A DNA stretch of 64,000 nt from M3007 sp043764095 (GCA_043764095.1 JAYUKX010000178.1:1-64000); one strand, 5' to 3'; shown: positions 33,194-44,100, numbered from the stretch's first letter. Notes: a model not told the origin generated them from the sequence alone. Translations and numbers: made by a program.

Positions 33194-36100
33194 ATGAAAC
33201 AGCTAACGATTTCCAGTTTTGTGCCTCGGAGTGCAAACAGTTTTTCCATTTTTCCATTCTTTTTTGTATTCTTTTTTATGTTTTTTTGGGGTGATGTAGG
33301 ATGGGCGCAGCCCGTTATAGGTGCTGTTAATGATGCCAATGGTGCTGGTAGCGCGAGTGCTGGTGGTGGGGGGAATTGTGGTGTTTTTTCTAAATTGGGG
33401 GGTGTGCCAATAGGTTATTCTGGGCCACTATTATTTGACCGGTTTGGCAATAAATACACACCACAGGAACTTCTTCCCAAAAACCCAATTCCTGACTTTA
33501 CTTGCACTGCAGGGTCTTTTATCTTAAATTTTGATTCTGGGTTTGATAGTGAGCCAGAAATGAGGACTACTATTTGCTCCGTTTTTCAGTATATTTCAGG
33601 TATTATTGGTACAGGCCAAGCATTAATGCCTGTCAATATAGAAAAACAGGTTACACCAGTTGGGGCCGCCACTGCCTCGGGCATGTATCCAGAACAAGAT
33701 TGTGGCATAGTAAATACACTTGCGGTACAAATGTTTGCAACAGGCCAAACACCATACCCTTCAGGTACTCCAGTTGGTTATATTAAATACAATTTTGGGC
33801 TAACTTGGCATAAAACACTTGATCCTAATATACCACAGGATAAATATGATCTATATACTGCCACTTTACACGAGGCATTACACATGCTAGGTTTTGCTTC
33901 TTTGATAGGGCATGATGGAGAAGGGATAGATGGCCTTTATTCTAGATGGGATACACATCTTGGGGGGTTCTCTCCCATTATTCAGGCTCGTTCACTATTA
34001 TTGGAGAAATCAGACGAGGTATGTTGTGATAAGCATGAGTTTCAAAGCAACAAATTTACGATGCCAGATCATTTATCAGGAACTTGTGAGATAAGAACCG
34101 CATTTTGGAACTTAAATAATAATGACCAAATAGCTACTGTAAATGATGTTGAAACTAATCCTGGAAATAACGACAATGCAATGCGCAACAAACTCAGCCA
34201 TCTGGAACCCGTATGTGCCGCAACAATACAAATAATCCCACCATATACTCAAAACACAGACTATGTAATTCGGCCAAGTATTTCATTGGGCATACCACAT
34301 AGAGTACTCACACCCGCTGAAGAACGTATTATATTTGATTTAGGGTTTTCGAGCAATACTTGTGTCACAATAGCAAATGATGATATTGTCCAAAATCTCA
34401 TTGTGCTTACCGGAGCATCAGCAAATCCTATAATTGAAGTTCACGTATTAGGCAATGATGCCTATCCTCCCACAAGTTATTCAGTAAATGTAATACCCAA
34501 CTCTGGGAATAGTAATGGCGGAACTATTGGAATAAAAGTCCAAAATCTAAATTTCCTACAACCTCAAACTAGTTTTCAAGTCAAAGGGCTACAACCAGGT
34601 ATATGGTCATTTTCTTATGAAGTAAAAGGCTGTAATGGCTGGTGTAGTAGAGCCAATGTTGTAATTAGGGTCATAGAAGAACTAATCCCGATAGGTTGCT
34701 CCGAAGATTGCAACTTGGCCTGTTATGGTGATTACGAAGGCTTTATACAGACTATTGGATCTCCTTATTTTCAAGAATTAGGTTTATTGAATTTTAGGTT
34801 TGACGTTGAACCTCAAAACACACCAGATCTTTATAAACAAGAAAATGGAAATAAACTTATCTCGTTTTTTAGTGGAAATATCAACAATAATCCTACAATA
34901 AATTTTGAGTCGATCATAGTACCTTTACGAGAACCAATACTACCAGGATGTACAGCAAAATTGAATTTTGATGCTGCTTGTAGTAGTCCAGTAGCTAGTT
35001 TTACTCCAACAGGTTTAGAATTTTCTGTTTTTGGTCTGACCAACTATAATGACTGTACTTATTCAGTAAATGGAGTGCCTCAATATAAGGTTTTAAATTA
35101 CCCCAACTGTGTTCAGACGGGTTCACTACAATGCAGCAATTCCTCTGATAAAATTTATTGTATAGGAAATATACCCGTCGCTTATGATGAGGATGCAACT
35201 TTTAACACTTTTACTGCCGTGGTTTCCAACTTAGATTTAATGCCAATAACTGAATTTGTTTGGACAAATCCTTCCTCTAATGAGCCTATCACACACCTCA
35301 TTATTCACGGTAATTTTGATGGATTCAGTCCCAGTACCCCAAATTTTGACAAAGCAGTCACTTTTGCACTAGACAACCTTTCTGTAACCACCGATTGTGA
35401 CAATCAAATAACAGTTACGCCAAAGGTACTCAAGGAGTGTACTGGAACACCGGGAAGTGGGCTTGGAAACCCAGCCGTAAATGGTGAGGCCATTATTGAA
35501 TACACAGTTTGTCTAACAGGGCCAGGCACAGGTATCACACCAATCCAATTATTAGCCACACTACCCAATGGTTTTTCGGTAGCACCAGGAGGGGCATTTA
35601 CCCAACAAGCAGGTATTGCAACAGCAACGGTAAACCTAACACAAAACCCGATTGGTACTATTGAATGCGCTACGGTAACTTTAAATCTATTGGTGGCAGG
35701 CAATATACCCCCCGGTACGGTTATCGATATCCCTTTATTGGTGAACTCCACTGACTACTGTACCAATACAACTACCAATAACCCAACCGCTACGCTCCAC
35801 CTGCAAAGTTGTATACCTGATCCAGAGGCTTGCCTTTGTCCGAATGGTAATCTAAATATAGGTTTTAATAGTGCATCAACGACTTTTCTATTTTCTAGTG
35901 CTGATATTCCCAAACAGATCACAGGTGGATGCTTGAGCATAAAGGGAAAATTAGTCGTAGATACCGATTTTACGTTAGATGATGTAGAGGTAATCATGAA
36001 TTCAGGCGCAGAAATTGTTGTTCAAAACGCTGCTAAATTTACCATTAAAAAAAATACTAACATCAATGGATGTAATAACCTATGGCGTAGTATTACGATA

Positions 36101-38482
36101 GAATCGGGTGGCTCCTTTATCTCCGACGGTAAAAGTGCCCAAAACACCATCAACGATGCCCAATACGCCGTAAAACCACTGGGCGGTGCCACGATGAAGA
36201 TCATCTATACGCAGTTTGATCGAAACTATATAGGGATCTATACCGCACCTACGGCCAATGGCGGAGCACAATCCATCACAACTACAGGTCTTTCGTTTAA
36301 TAAATTTTTTGGCACAGCTGTACTAAAGGCTCCGTTCGATGTGACGTTGCCGCCAACACCAAGGGCATACGCAATGGCCGAACTCAATAATACGGTCGGT
36401 ATCGACTTTCAGCAAAATAATGTAGCAGATGGTCTTGCCAATGGTTTAATTGCCAACCGCAGTTCGTTTACAATGGATAGGTGTACGATCAAAAATACGC
36501 TACAACTCCCCACCTACCCTATTCAGCAAAGAGGGGTATTTGCCGATAACTGCGCCAATGTGAAACTTACCTTTAATCACTTTGAACAAAACAAAGAAAG
36601 TATTTATTCGACAGCCAGTAATATCGACGCCGAACAAAATACGATTGTGAACAAACTCAATACCTATACTGATTATTTTTGGGGTATTATAGTAAAGGAC
36701 GGCAATGGCAGGATAACCAAACTGAGCGGAAACAATATCGATACGTGGGGGCCTGGTATTATGGTATCTAATTGTAAATCACCGGTTTCTTTAGGTATTA
36801 GAGGCAATACTATTAATCTTCAGGTTGGTTCTCATACACCATTAGGAGGCCAACCTTCCGTTCCCGGTGCGGCGATTGATTTAGATGGCTGCGACAACGG
36901 AATTATATGGGGCAATAATATGTACAATAAATTCTCCACTACAGTAGGTGATGGTTTGTCTATGAACAAGTGTAACACCAATACCGTAGCAGAGAACAAA
37001 TCTTATAGCCATTTTACAGGTTACCGAATTGATGGCTGTACCAGCAACTATTTCTATGGTAATGATGCAGTGCAACAAGTACAAGCGAACCGTACAGGTT
37101 TTGAGGTATCCAATAGTGTAAATACCTATTGTACCAATTATACAGATAGCCAAACCCAAGAAGGTTGGTATTTTTCTGGGGCTTGTACACCCTCCGCGTT
37201 TAGTTGCAACCAAATAGTCAATGCCGATTATGGCTTATTCTTGACGGAACAAACAGAAATCGGTCTCCAGGACAAAAGAGGTAATCAATGGCTGGGGGCG
37301 TATGATAACTGGGGGGCTTATCATGCTTCTACTGATCCAGATTTTGTTGTTAACTCCCAATTCACTATGCCCGCTGTTGATATACCAACTTGGGCAACAG
37401 CATCGGGTAGTACAGACTGGTTTTCACCATTTAATGTAGCTACCAATTGCAATAGCATTTGTCCTACTCCCAACGATACAGAGTTTGGTGGGCATGGTTC
37501 GGAGAACTATGGCAATAGTGAGGCCGATATCCGAGCCGCAAAATCGGAGCATTCGGGCGTAGGTATGAATTGGATGGGACAGCAGCGTTTGTACCAAAGG
37601 TTGCAAAAAGGGACTTCCGAGGCTCAATCCAATACGGATGTACAGACGTTTTATGGAGATGCTGGTAGTGGTACTATTGGCCAATTGTACAATGTTGCAG
37701 CACGCAGCAACTTACTACTGAGCAGGGACAATGCTCAGCAAGCACAATTAGCACAATTGCAAAAAAGCCTTACTTCCCTCAACGCTGCTTTAATGACCAG
37801 CAAGGAAGCAGGCGCAGGTACTAGTACTGTAACAAATTGGGAAAACCAATTGCGGGCATTGCAGGGACAATTGTTACAACAAATGAACCAATTATACGGA
37901 CACGACAACTGGATCAAGCAACAAATAAAGGCCGGAATACCAGCGATACTTGCCGAAAATGCAAATATTACTACACCAAATAATTTGGCCGATAACGAGA
38001 AGATCATAAATACATTGGCATTGCAAAATGGTTTTTACCTGAGTACAAACCCGCCCGCCACTACTGTATTGAATAGTATAAAAGCCATTGCGGATCAATG
38101 TCCTTTGGAGGGTGGTTTTGCGGTATATGAGGCACGCAGTGCTTATCGTCGTTATTTCCCCGATACCTATTGGAACGACCGTGATTTGTGCGGTATGAAT
38201 GGAGAGCGCACGGCACGAATATTCGATATCCCGCAGGTCTTTATGGTACAGCCCAACCCCGCCAACGAACAATTTATGGTAAGGGCGGTGCAACCCACCG
38301 AAGAGGCTATCAGGATAGATCTCTACTACGCCACGGGGCAATTGGTCTCCTCTAAGTGGATCAACAAGGGTACTAGCGATGCCGTATTTGGCACAGCAAA
38401 CCTTCCTAATGGCGTGTATATTTATCGGATCAATACACCGACAAATACAGTCCAAACTGGGAAAATGGTTATTGCACACTAA
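33194..38482 (+). CDS. Large T9SS-secreted protein with HEXXH motif and beta-helix region
   Basis: 1762 residues. Signal peptide ends at GWAQ (about residue 39). A metalloprotease-like motif HEALHMLGF lies at 226-234 in a context like the leishmanolysin HEXXHxxGF; the third ligand is not obvious. A DUF11-like beta sandwich follows (about 740-890). About 950-1400 is a right-handed parallel beta-helix (repeated N-G-N turns, for example GRITKLSGNNIDTWG). A Gln-rich coiled segment (about 1500-1590) precedes the type A sorting domain (1685-1762, VQPNPANEQFMV ... LPNGVYIYRI). Exported across both membranes and anchored or released by PorU. Protease activity is a hypothesis. Confidence 0.8.
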   Translation: MKQLTISSFVPRSANSFSIFPFFFVFFFMFFWGDVGWAQPVIGAVNDANGAGSASAGGGGNCGVFSKLGGVPIGYSGPLLFDRFGNKYTPQELLPKNPIPDFTCTAGSFILNFDSGFDSEPEMRTTICSVFQYISGIIGTGQALMPVNIEKQVTPVGAATASGMYPEQDCGIVNTLAVQMFATGQTPYPSGTPVGYIKYNFGLTWHKTLDPNIPQDKYDLYTATLHEALHMLGFASLIGHDGEGIDGLYSRWDTHLGGFSPIIQARSLLLEKSDEVCCDKHEFQSNKFTMPDHLSGTCEIRTAFWNLNNNDQIATVNDVETNPGNNDNAMRNKLSHLEPVCAATIQIIPPYTQNTDYVIRPSISLGIPHRVLTPAEERIIFDLGFSSNTCVTIANDDIVQNLIVLTGASANPIIEVHVLGNDAYPPTSYSVNVIPNSGNSNGGTIGIKVQNLNFLQPQTSFQVKGLQPGIWSFSYEVKGCNGWCSRANVVIRVIEELIPIGCSEDCNLACYGDYEGFIQTIGSPYFQELGLLNFRFDVEPQNTPDLYKQENGNKLISFFSGNINNNPTINFESIIVPLREPILPGCTAKLNFDAACSSPVASFTPTGLEFSVFGLTNYNDCTYSVNGVPQYKVLNYPNCVQTGSLQCSNSSDKIYCIGNIPVAYDEDATFNTFTAVVSNLDLMPITEFVWTNPSSNEPITHLIIHGNFDGFSPSTPNFDKAVTFALDNLSVTTDCDNQITVTPKVLKECTGTPGSGLGNPAVNGEAIIEYTVCLTGPGTGITPIQLLATLPNGFSVAPGGAFTQQAGIATATVNLTQNPIGTIECATVTLNLLVAGNIPPGTVIDIPLLVNSTDYCTNTTTNNPTATLHLQSCIPDPEACLCPNGNLNIGFNSASTTFLFSSADIPKQITGGCLSIKGKLVVDTDFTLDDVEVIMNSGAEIVVQNAAKFTIKKNTNINGCNNLWRSITIESGGSFISDGKSAQNTINDAQYAVKPLGGATMKIIYTQFDRNYIGIYTAPTANGGAQSITTTGLSFNKFFGTAVLKAPFDVTLPPTPRAYAMAELNNTVGIDFQQNNVADGLANGLIANRSSFTMDRCTIKNTLQLPTYPIQQRGVFADNCANVKLTFNHFEQNKESIYSTASNIDAEQNTIVNKLNTYTDYFWGIIVKDGNGRITKLSGNNIDTWGPGIMVSNCKSPVSLGIRGNTINLQVGSHTPLGGQPSVPGAAIDLDGCDNGIIWGNNMYNKFSTTVGDGLSMNKCNTNTVAENKSYSHFTGYRIDGCTSNYFYGNDAVQQVQANRTGFEVSNSVNTYCTNYTDSQTQEGWYFSGACTPSAFSCNQIVNADYGLFLTEQTEIGLQDKRGNQWLGAYDNWGAYHASTDPDFVVNSQFTMPAVDIPTWATASGSTDWFSPFNVATNCNSICPTPNDTEFGGHGSENYGNSEADIRAAKSEHSGVGMNWMGQQRLYQRLQKGTSEAQSNTDVQTFYGDAGSGTIGQLYNVAARSNLLLSRDNAQQAQLAQLQKSLTSLNAALMTSKEAGAGTSTVTNWENQLRALQGQLLQQMNQLYGHDNWIKQQIKAGIPAILAENANITTPNNLADNEKIINTLALQNGFYLSTNPPATTVLNSIKAIADQCPLEGGFAVYEARSAYRRYFPDTYWNDRDLCGMNGERTARIFDIPQVFMVQPNPANEQFMVRAVQPTEEAIRIDLYYATGQLVSSKWINKGTSDAVFGTANLPNGVYIYRINTPTNTVQTGKMVIAH

Positions 38483-38544
38483 TTAATTAACGATACAGGC
38501 CAGTCAAGGAATAGCCCTTGGCTGGCCTATTTATTTTGATACTT

Positions 38545-40299
38545 ATGAAAATATTTTTTTCGCTCATTTTACTGGCGATAACAAACACTTTCTTACCAGC
38601 CCAAAAACACGACAATATATGGCTGACTGGCTATGGAGGTGGCACACTTTCCGCCCCAAACGACGAATATGGAACTACCATTTTAGATTTTAGCAACCAA
38701 ATAGAACCTAAAATTACTGGCTACCAAAATATTACTTTGGATATTATTGGTGCTAATACCAGTATGTGCGATTCGGCTGGCAACTTATTATTCTATACTA
38801 ATGGCATAAACATATACAATAAAAACCATAAGGTAATGGACAATGGAAACAGTATTAATCCAGGCGATATGATGTATGGTGCACAAATTCCTCAATCGGT
38901 AATCGGGATGCAAAGACCGGAGCATAGCAACCAATATTATTTGTTTTCGGTAGAGGGCGGGCCAGGCTTTCCTTATGGCAAAAGACTGCATTGTAATACC
39001 ATTGATATGCAACAAAACAATACCCTTGGATATGTGACAAATAAAAGAAAAATTATTGTTGAAGATTCTCTAAATTGGGGTCGTATAACGTGTACTAAAC
39101 ATGAAAATGGTAGAGATTGGTGGTTGATTGCGACAAAATATCATGCCGATAGTTATTATTCTGTGCTGATCCAACCTGATACCATCATCGTTCAGGAATA
39201 TACCTTTGATATTCCTTTTACCGTTGGGGGGGGGGGGGTATGTTTCTCGCCTAATGGAAATTTTTATGCGCACATTTTCCACAGATCTACCACAGAGGTC
39301 CCCTTTATTATGTTTTTTGATTTTGATCGGTGTTCAGGGCAATTAAGTAACCAAAGGAGGCAAAACCTTTACAATCCAATACATTTTCAATCAAGCGTAG
39401 CCTTTTCACCCGATTCAAAACTCCTTTACGCATTTGACGACCGCGTCGCCTACCAATACGACCTCACCGCACCAGATATTTTTGCCTCGGAAACCATTAT
39501 TGCAGAATGGAATGGTTCGCTTTATCTTAATATTTGGCCCAATAATTGGTGGCAAGGCCAGCTGGCACCCGATGGACGTATCTATGTCAACAATTCCAAT
39601 GCTAATTTAAACCTGCATCGGGTTCGTTTTCCCAATCGGAAAGGGTTGGCTTGCCAGTTTGTGCAAAATGATATCGCTACGCCATTTGTCAACTCTGACG
39701 ATATGCCCAATCTACCCAATTACCGCCTAGGCCCAGTGGATGGTTCTGCTTGTGATACACTTGGGCTGGATAACCACCCGCTGGCGCGTTTTCGTTGGGA
39801 TTTTGAGGATACACTCACGCCGCTGCGGGTGACTTTTACAGATTTATCGGCTTATGAACCAGACCATTGGCGGTGGTTATTTGGCGACGGGGTCGTGTAT
39901 GATACCACGGCATCGGGTGAGGTATTTCATAGTTTTCCTGCTCCAGGGCTATATACGGTGTGCTTGGTGGCGAGCAATATCAATAGTGCCGATACCTTAT
40001 GTTATGCTATACAGGTGGGCGAAATGGTGGGTAGCACCGCACCTGCAGAACCAGCGCATCATATCGCAGCATTCCCCAATCCTGTCTATCAACTGCTTTC
40101 GCTACAAGTACAAGGCATAGCAGAATGGCAACGGGTTGATGCCGTGATCTATGACCAACTGGGGCGTGTAGCAGGTCGTACCGCTTGGCGCGGTGGGACA
40201 GGACAGATCAATATGGCGGAATTGCCCGGAGGTGTATATTCATTGGGGATTACTGTGGACGGGCGAGCAACGGGGATTGTTCGGGTGGTGAAAATATGA
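38545..40299 (+). CDS. T9SS-secreted PKD-domain protein with poly-G tract
   Basis: 584 residues from the ATG at 38545, which opens a signal peptide (MKIFFSLILLAITNTFLPAQ); earlier in-frame TTG codons extend it without sense. Residues about 25-400 look like a WD40-type propeller common in Bacteroidota (WLTGYGGGTLSAPND, CFSPNGNFYAHI, AFSPDSKLLYAF, LAPDGRIYV). A PKD domain is at about 415-492 (DLSAYEPDHWRWLFGDG) and a type A sorting domain at about 508-584 (AFPNPVYQLLSLQV). A run of 13 G at 39226-39238 encodes four Gly plus the first base of a Val codon; any slippage would truncate the protein. Confidence 0.82.
   Translation: MKIFFSLILLAITNTFLPAQKHDNIWLTGYGGGTLSAPNDEYGTTILDFSNQIEPKITGYQNITLDIIGANTSMCDSAGNLLFYTNGINIYNKNHKVMDNGNSINPGDMMYGAQIPQSVIGMQRPEHSNQYYLFSVEGGPGFPYGKRLHCNTIDMQQNNTLGYVTNKRKIIVEDSLNWGRITCTKHENGRDWWLIATKYHADSYYSVLIQPDTIIVQEYTFDIPFTVGGGGVCFSPNGNFYAHIFHRSTTEVPFIMFFDFDRCSGQLSNQRRQNLYNPIHFQSSVAFSPDSKLLYAFDDRVAYQYDLTAPDIFASETIIAEWNGSLYLNIWPNNWWQGQLAPDGRIYVNNSNANLNLHRVRFPNRKGLACQFVQNDIATPFVNSDDMPNLPNYRLGPVDGSACDTLGLDNHPLARFRWDFEDTLTPLRVTFTDLSAYEPDHWRWLFGDGVVYDTTASGEVFHSFPAPGLYTVCLVASNINSADTLCYAIQVGEMVGSTAPAEPAHHIAAFPNPVYQLLSLQVQGIAEWQRVDAVIYDQLGRVAGRTAWRGGTGQINMAELPGGVYSLGITVDGRATGIVRVVKI
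39226..39238 (+). repeat. 13-G homopolymer inside a coding sequence
   Basis: Thirteen consecutive G within codons of VGGGGV about residue 227 of the T9SS PKD protein. The given length keeps the frame open. Such tracts are typical slippage sites for phase variation, and are also frequent sequencing-error sites. Confidence 0.9.
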
Positions 40300-40375
40300 A
40301 GCAGTCCATCAGGATAGATCTCTACTATGCCACAGGGCAATTGGTATCTTCTAAGTGGATCAACAAAGGGTCTAG
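40300..40375 (+). pseudogene. Duplicated fragment of a T9SS sorting domain
   Basis: Bases 40308-40375 are a close copy of 38309-38377 in the sorting domain of the 1762-residue protein, with only a handful of substitutions over about 65 bases. It encodes IRIDLYYATGQLVSSKWINKG in three reading pieces of the same frame. The copy begins right after the stop of the PKD protein (ATGA overlap) and ends one base before the stop codon of xisI on the other strand. It is a truncated leftover with no signal or start of its own. Confidence 0.75.
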
Positions 40376-40376
40376 T

Positions 40377-40718
40377 TTACGCCGTTGCAAAACCTGTATG
40401 TGGGCGTTTGTAAGGTGCTTGAAAGGCGAGCACAATATCTGCCGAACCTACACCAGCTGCGATCAATTCATCAGCGATACCGTCCTCAGTCCAGTCCTGT
40501 TGAATCCATATTTTACCGTTTTTTATATCTACATGCAGCAAACATCCATGTATTCCTTGCATATCATGCCAGCCAATATCCATGAGATAATAATGACCAT
40601 TTGCATCATCTGTCACCATCTGAGTTTCGTATTCTTGATATCCTTCTGGCTGCTCATCGCGATGGTAACGCTGGAAGACAGATTTAATAATTGACTGAAA
40701 TTTGGTTATTTTATCCAT
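40377..40718 (-). CDS. xisI: XisI family protein
   Basis: 113 residues, the usual XisI length. Diagnostic stretches are DKITKFQSIIKSVF, YYLMDIGWHDMQGIHGC, HVDIKNGKIWIQQD, GTED-like TEDGIADELIAAGV and the C-terminal FQAPYKRPHTGFA. XisI was named for control of fdxN-element excision in heterocystous cyanobacteria, but the family is widespread in Bacteroidota and normally paired with XisH, a PD-(D/E)XK-nuclease-superfamily protein. Here XisH is reduced to a C-terminal remnant overlapping the XisI start. Biochemical role unknown. Confidence 0.93.
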   Translation of the reverse strand: MDKITKFQSIIKSVFQRYHRDEQPEGYQEYETQMVTDDANGHYYLMDIGWHDMQGIHGCLLHVDIKNGKIWIQQDWTEDGIADELIAAGVGSADIVLAFQAPYKRPHTGFATA

Positions 40719-40819
40719 TGTATAATTGTATTTGAAACTGGAGAAAAAACTAATATTTTTAGGTTTTCTTCTTCTATGGCTTCCTGACCAAAAGGTTCAA
40801 TAAATGCAAAGTTACAGTC
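40706..40819 (-). pseudogene. xisH: C-terminal remnant of xisH
   Basis: An open frame of 37 codons without any start codon reads AFIEPFGQEAIEEENLK then ILVFSPVSNTIIQWIK, which is the typical XisH C-terminus. It ends 13 bases inside xisI, the overlap expected for an intact xisH-xisI pair. Upstream, in-frame TAA at 40820-40822 and unrelated sequence replace the remaining roughly 100 codons. The -7 box TAACTTTG (minus strand 40814-40807) now lies inside the remnant and may drive xisI. Confidence 0.78.
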
Positions 40820-41190
40820 TTATATTTATATCACGGCTTGTTTTTTGTAACAAATAGATCTGGTTATTTTCTTTTTATTCCCCCCTTCCACTATTTTGGC
40901 AATAAAACGCCCCATTCCAGCCTTTACCCCTTCTGACGAGGTTCATCATGTTGAAAGTTAGATTGCAGTACGCTTTTGCGACGCTAAAAACATTTGCGAA
41001 AGGGTGGTTTTAAAGCACCAAAAACCCTCTCACTATACGTCGATAAAGAATTTTCATCGAAAAACTAGTTGGTATTGCATTTTTTACAGACTTTTGATGC
41101 AAACTGATGGTACAAGGAATGACCAAACAGCAACTTACGGTTTTTTCGTTCCTAAACAACCTATTTGTGTAACATAACCATAACTTATCC
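40820..41190. other. Intergenic region with no gene seen
   Basis: 371 bases between the xisH remnant and the propeller gene at 41191. A/T-rich with scattered short repeats (for example TTCCTAAAC near 41150). I see no convincing reading frame, RNA gene or clear promoter. Confidence 0.5.
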
Positions 41191-44100
41191 ATGCTCAGAA
41201 TTGCTCACTTATTTTTACATTGTATTCTTATTCTTTTACTGACCCAAAGCCTAGATGCTCAATCCACACCGGAGGCATTGAAAAACATCAATATCCGATC
41301 TATTGGCCCTGCCGCCATGTCGGGTCGTATCACCACCATCACTACCGATCCCAACGATGCTAATATCATCTATGCGGGTGCTGCTTCGGGCGGGGTTTGG
41401 CGGAGTAAAAGCGGCGGTACCAATTGGGAGCCTATTTTTGATAAAGCACCGACTCAAAGTGTTGGTGCTTTGGCGATTAACCCCAAAAATCCAAGCGAAA
41501 TTTGGGTAGGAACGGGTGAAGGCAATCCGCGCAATTCACAAAATTTTGGCGCAGGTATTTTTAGATCCATCGACGGCGGTAAAAACTGGGTTTGTATGGG
41601 TTTACAAAAAACAAAAACCATACACCGGATCATTATCCACCGCGATAACCCACAGATTATTTGGGCAGCATCACTCGGTTCTGCTACTGGCCCTAACGAC
41701 GATCGTGGCGTTTTTAAAACAACAGATGGCGGCACAACTTGGCGTAAAGTGTTATTTGTCAATGATTTGACTGGTTGCGCCGATATGGTGACAGATCCTT
41801 CTAACCCCAACAAACTGGTCGCAGCCATGTGGGAATACCGCCGCTGGCCTTGGTTTTTCAAAAGCGGTGGCAAAGGCTCCGGTCTCTATGTCTCTTTTGA
41901 TGGCGGCGAAAATTGGGAGCGCAGAACAGAAAAAGATGGCCTGCCAGAAGGCGAATTAGGACGTATGGGTGTGGCCATTTCACGCAGCAACCCGAATACA
42001 CTTTATGCACTGGTAGAGGCCAAAGAAAACGCCCTGTTCAAAAGCACTGATGGTGGTTTTAAATGGCGCAAAATGGCCGAAAAAGGACAAGGTGACCGCC
42101 CATTTTATTACAGCGAAGTGTTTGTGGATCCCGCCGACGAAAATACCCTTTACTCGGTGTATTCCCAAATTTCAAAATCCATTGACGGTGGTAAATCCTT
42201 CGACAACTGGGTAAATTATTGGAAAATACACCCCGATCACCATGCTTTTTGGATCAACCCTAACAACAGTAAACATATTATTGACGGCAACGATGGCGGC
42301 TTGAATATCACACTCGATGGTGGCGAGACTTGGCGTTATGCGGATAATATTCCCGTTGGACAGTTTTATCATATCAATATTGACAACCAAATACCGTTCA
42401 ATATTTACGGCGGTTTGCAGGATAATGGCTCATGGGTAGGCCCATCGTCTATTTGGAACAGCGGCGGTTTGCGCAACAGCGCATGGCAGGAGGTTTATTT
42501 CGGTGATGGTTTTGATATTTTTCCACAGCGCGATGATCCACGTTATATTTTTGCCATGTCGCAAGGTGGCGAATTGGGTTTGGTGGATCGAAATACGGGT
42601 AAAACACGCTATATCAAGCCATTACACCCCGAAGCAAAGGAGTTGCGGTGGAATTGGAACGCTGGTATTGCCCAAGATCCTTTTGCCGATCATGGTATTT
42701 ATTTTGGCTCTCAACACCTGCATTATTCCCCCGATCTCGGTGTTACTTGGCAATTATTATCTCCTGACCTGACCACCAATGACACCTCCAAAATGCACCA
42801 AGACAAATCAGGAGGTCTTACCCTGGATGCTACGAATGCCGAAAACCACTGCACGATTATTGCGCTGGCACCAAGTCCGGTCGAAAAAGGCGTAATTTGG
42901 GTGGGTACTGATGATGGAAACGTACAAATTACCCGCGATGGTGGCAAAACATGGACAAATTGCGCCAGTAATTTACCCGATTGCCCTAAAAATGCTTGGG
43001 TGCCTCAAATTGAGGTATCTAGCAAAAACGCCGGAGAGGCATTTGTGGTGGTGAATAATTACCGCCAAAACGACTGGGATGCGTACCTGTACCACACCAC
43101 AGATTATGGCAAAAAATGGAAACGATTGGCCAGCCCAAAGAATGTGCCTAGTTTTTGCTTATCGGTCGTACAGGATAATGTAGAACCGCGTTTGCTGTTT
43201 TTAGGTACGGATGCCGGTTTGTATTTTAGTCTTGATTACGGCGGTTCGTGGCAAAAATGGCACAATGAAGGATTCCCCTCTGTGCCAGTACAAGATATGA
43301 AAATCCATCCTCAAACGGGCGATTTGGCCATTGCTACTTTTGGTCGTTCTTTTTGGGTATTGGACAATCTGGCACCGCTACGCGCCATGGCACAATCGGA
43401 TGTATTGGAACAAGAGTTCAAATTATTCCAACCTCAAGATGGTATTTTAGCCAATTTTTCCTCTTATCAAGGGCCTCGTTTTGCAGGAAATGAAACATTT
43501 GTGGGTGAAAACAAAGCACCATTTGTGCAAATTCCTGTTTGGCGTAAACAAGTAAAAAAATCGGAAGATGCCAAAAACGACAAGGACAAAAAGGATAAAG
43601 ACAAGGATAAAGACAAGGACAAAGACAAAGACAAAGACAAAGACAAAAAAGCAGAAGGCGATGATAAAAAGAAACCCGCCAAAAGCAAATCCAAGGAAAA
43701 AGCCACTGTTTTTATCCTAGATATGAAAGGAGATACGATTCGCCGCTTTACATCAGAAGTGGATACAGGTTTTACAAAGATCAATTGGTTTATAGACACT
43801 AAAGGCACGCGTATGCCCAGCAACCGCGAGCCAGATAAAGAGCAATTAGAGCCAGGTAACGGCCCAACAGCATTGCCAGGTACCTATAAAGTAGTGGTAA
43901 AAATCGGTGAAAAACGCGATTCTGTGATGGTAAAAGTCATTGACGACCCGCGTACACCCGAAAACATAGCCGACCGACAAGCGAGGTACGATGCCACTAA
44001 AGCATTCGACCGTAAAATTGAATCGGCCAATAAAGCTTATACCCGTTTGAAAGATGCCGAAAAAGCCATCAAATTGGTGGAAAGCCAATGGGTAAATGTG

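Noticed and set aside
37892..38479. 195-codon minus-strand frame opposite the T9SS protein
   Set aside because: Antisense to the C-terminal region of the 1762-residue gene, with Cys- and Ile-rich composition typical of an antisense shadow and no motif.
40185..40694. 169-codon plus-strand frame over the end of the PKD gene and xisI
   Set aside because: It is the antisense of xisI, whose family motifs are unmistakable on the minus strand; only the short sorting-domain copy at its beginning is meaningful.
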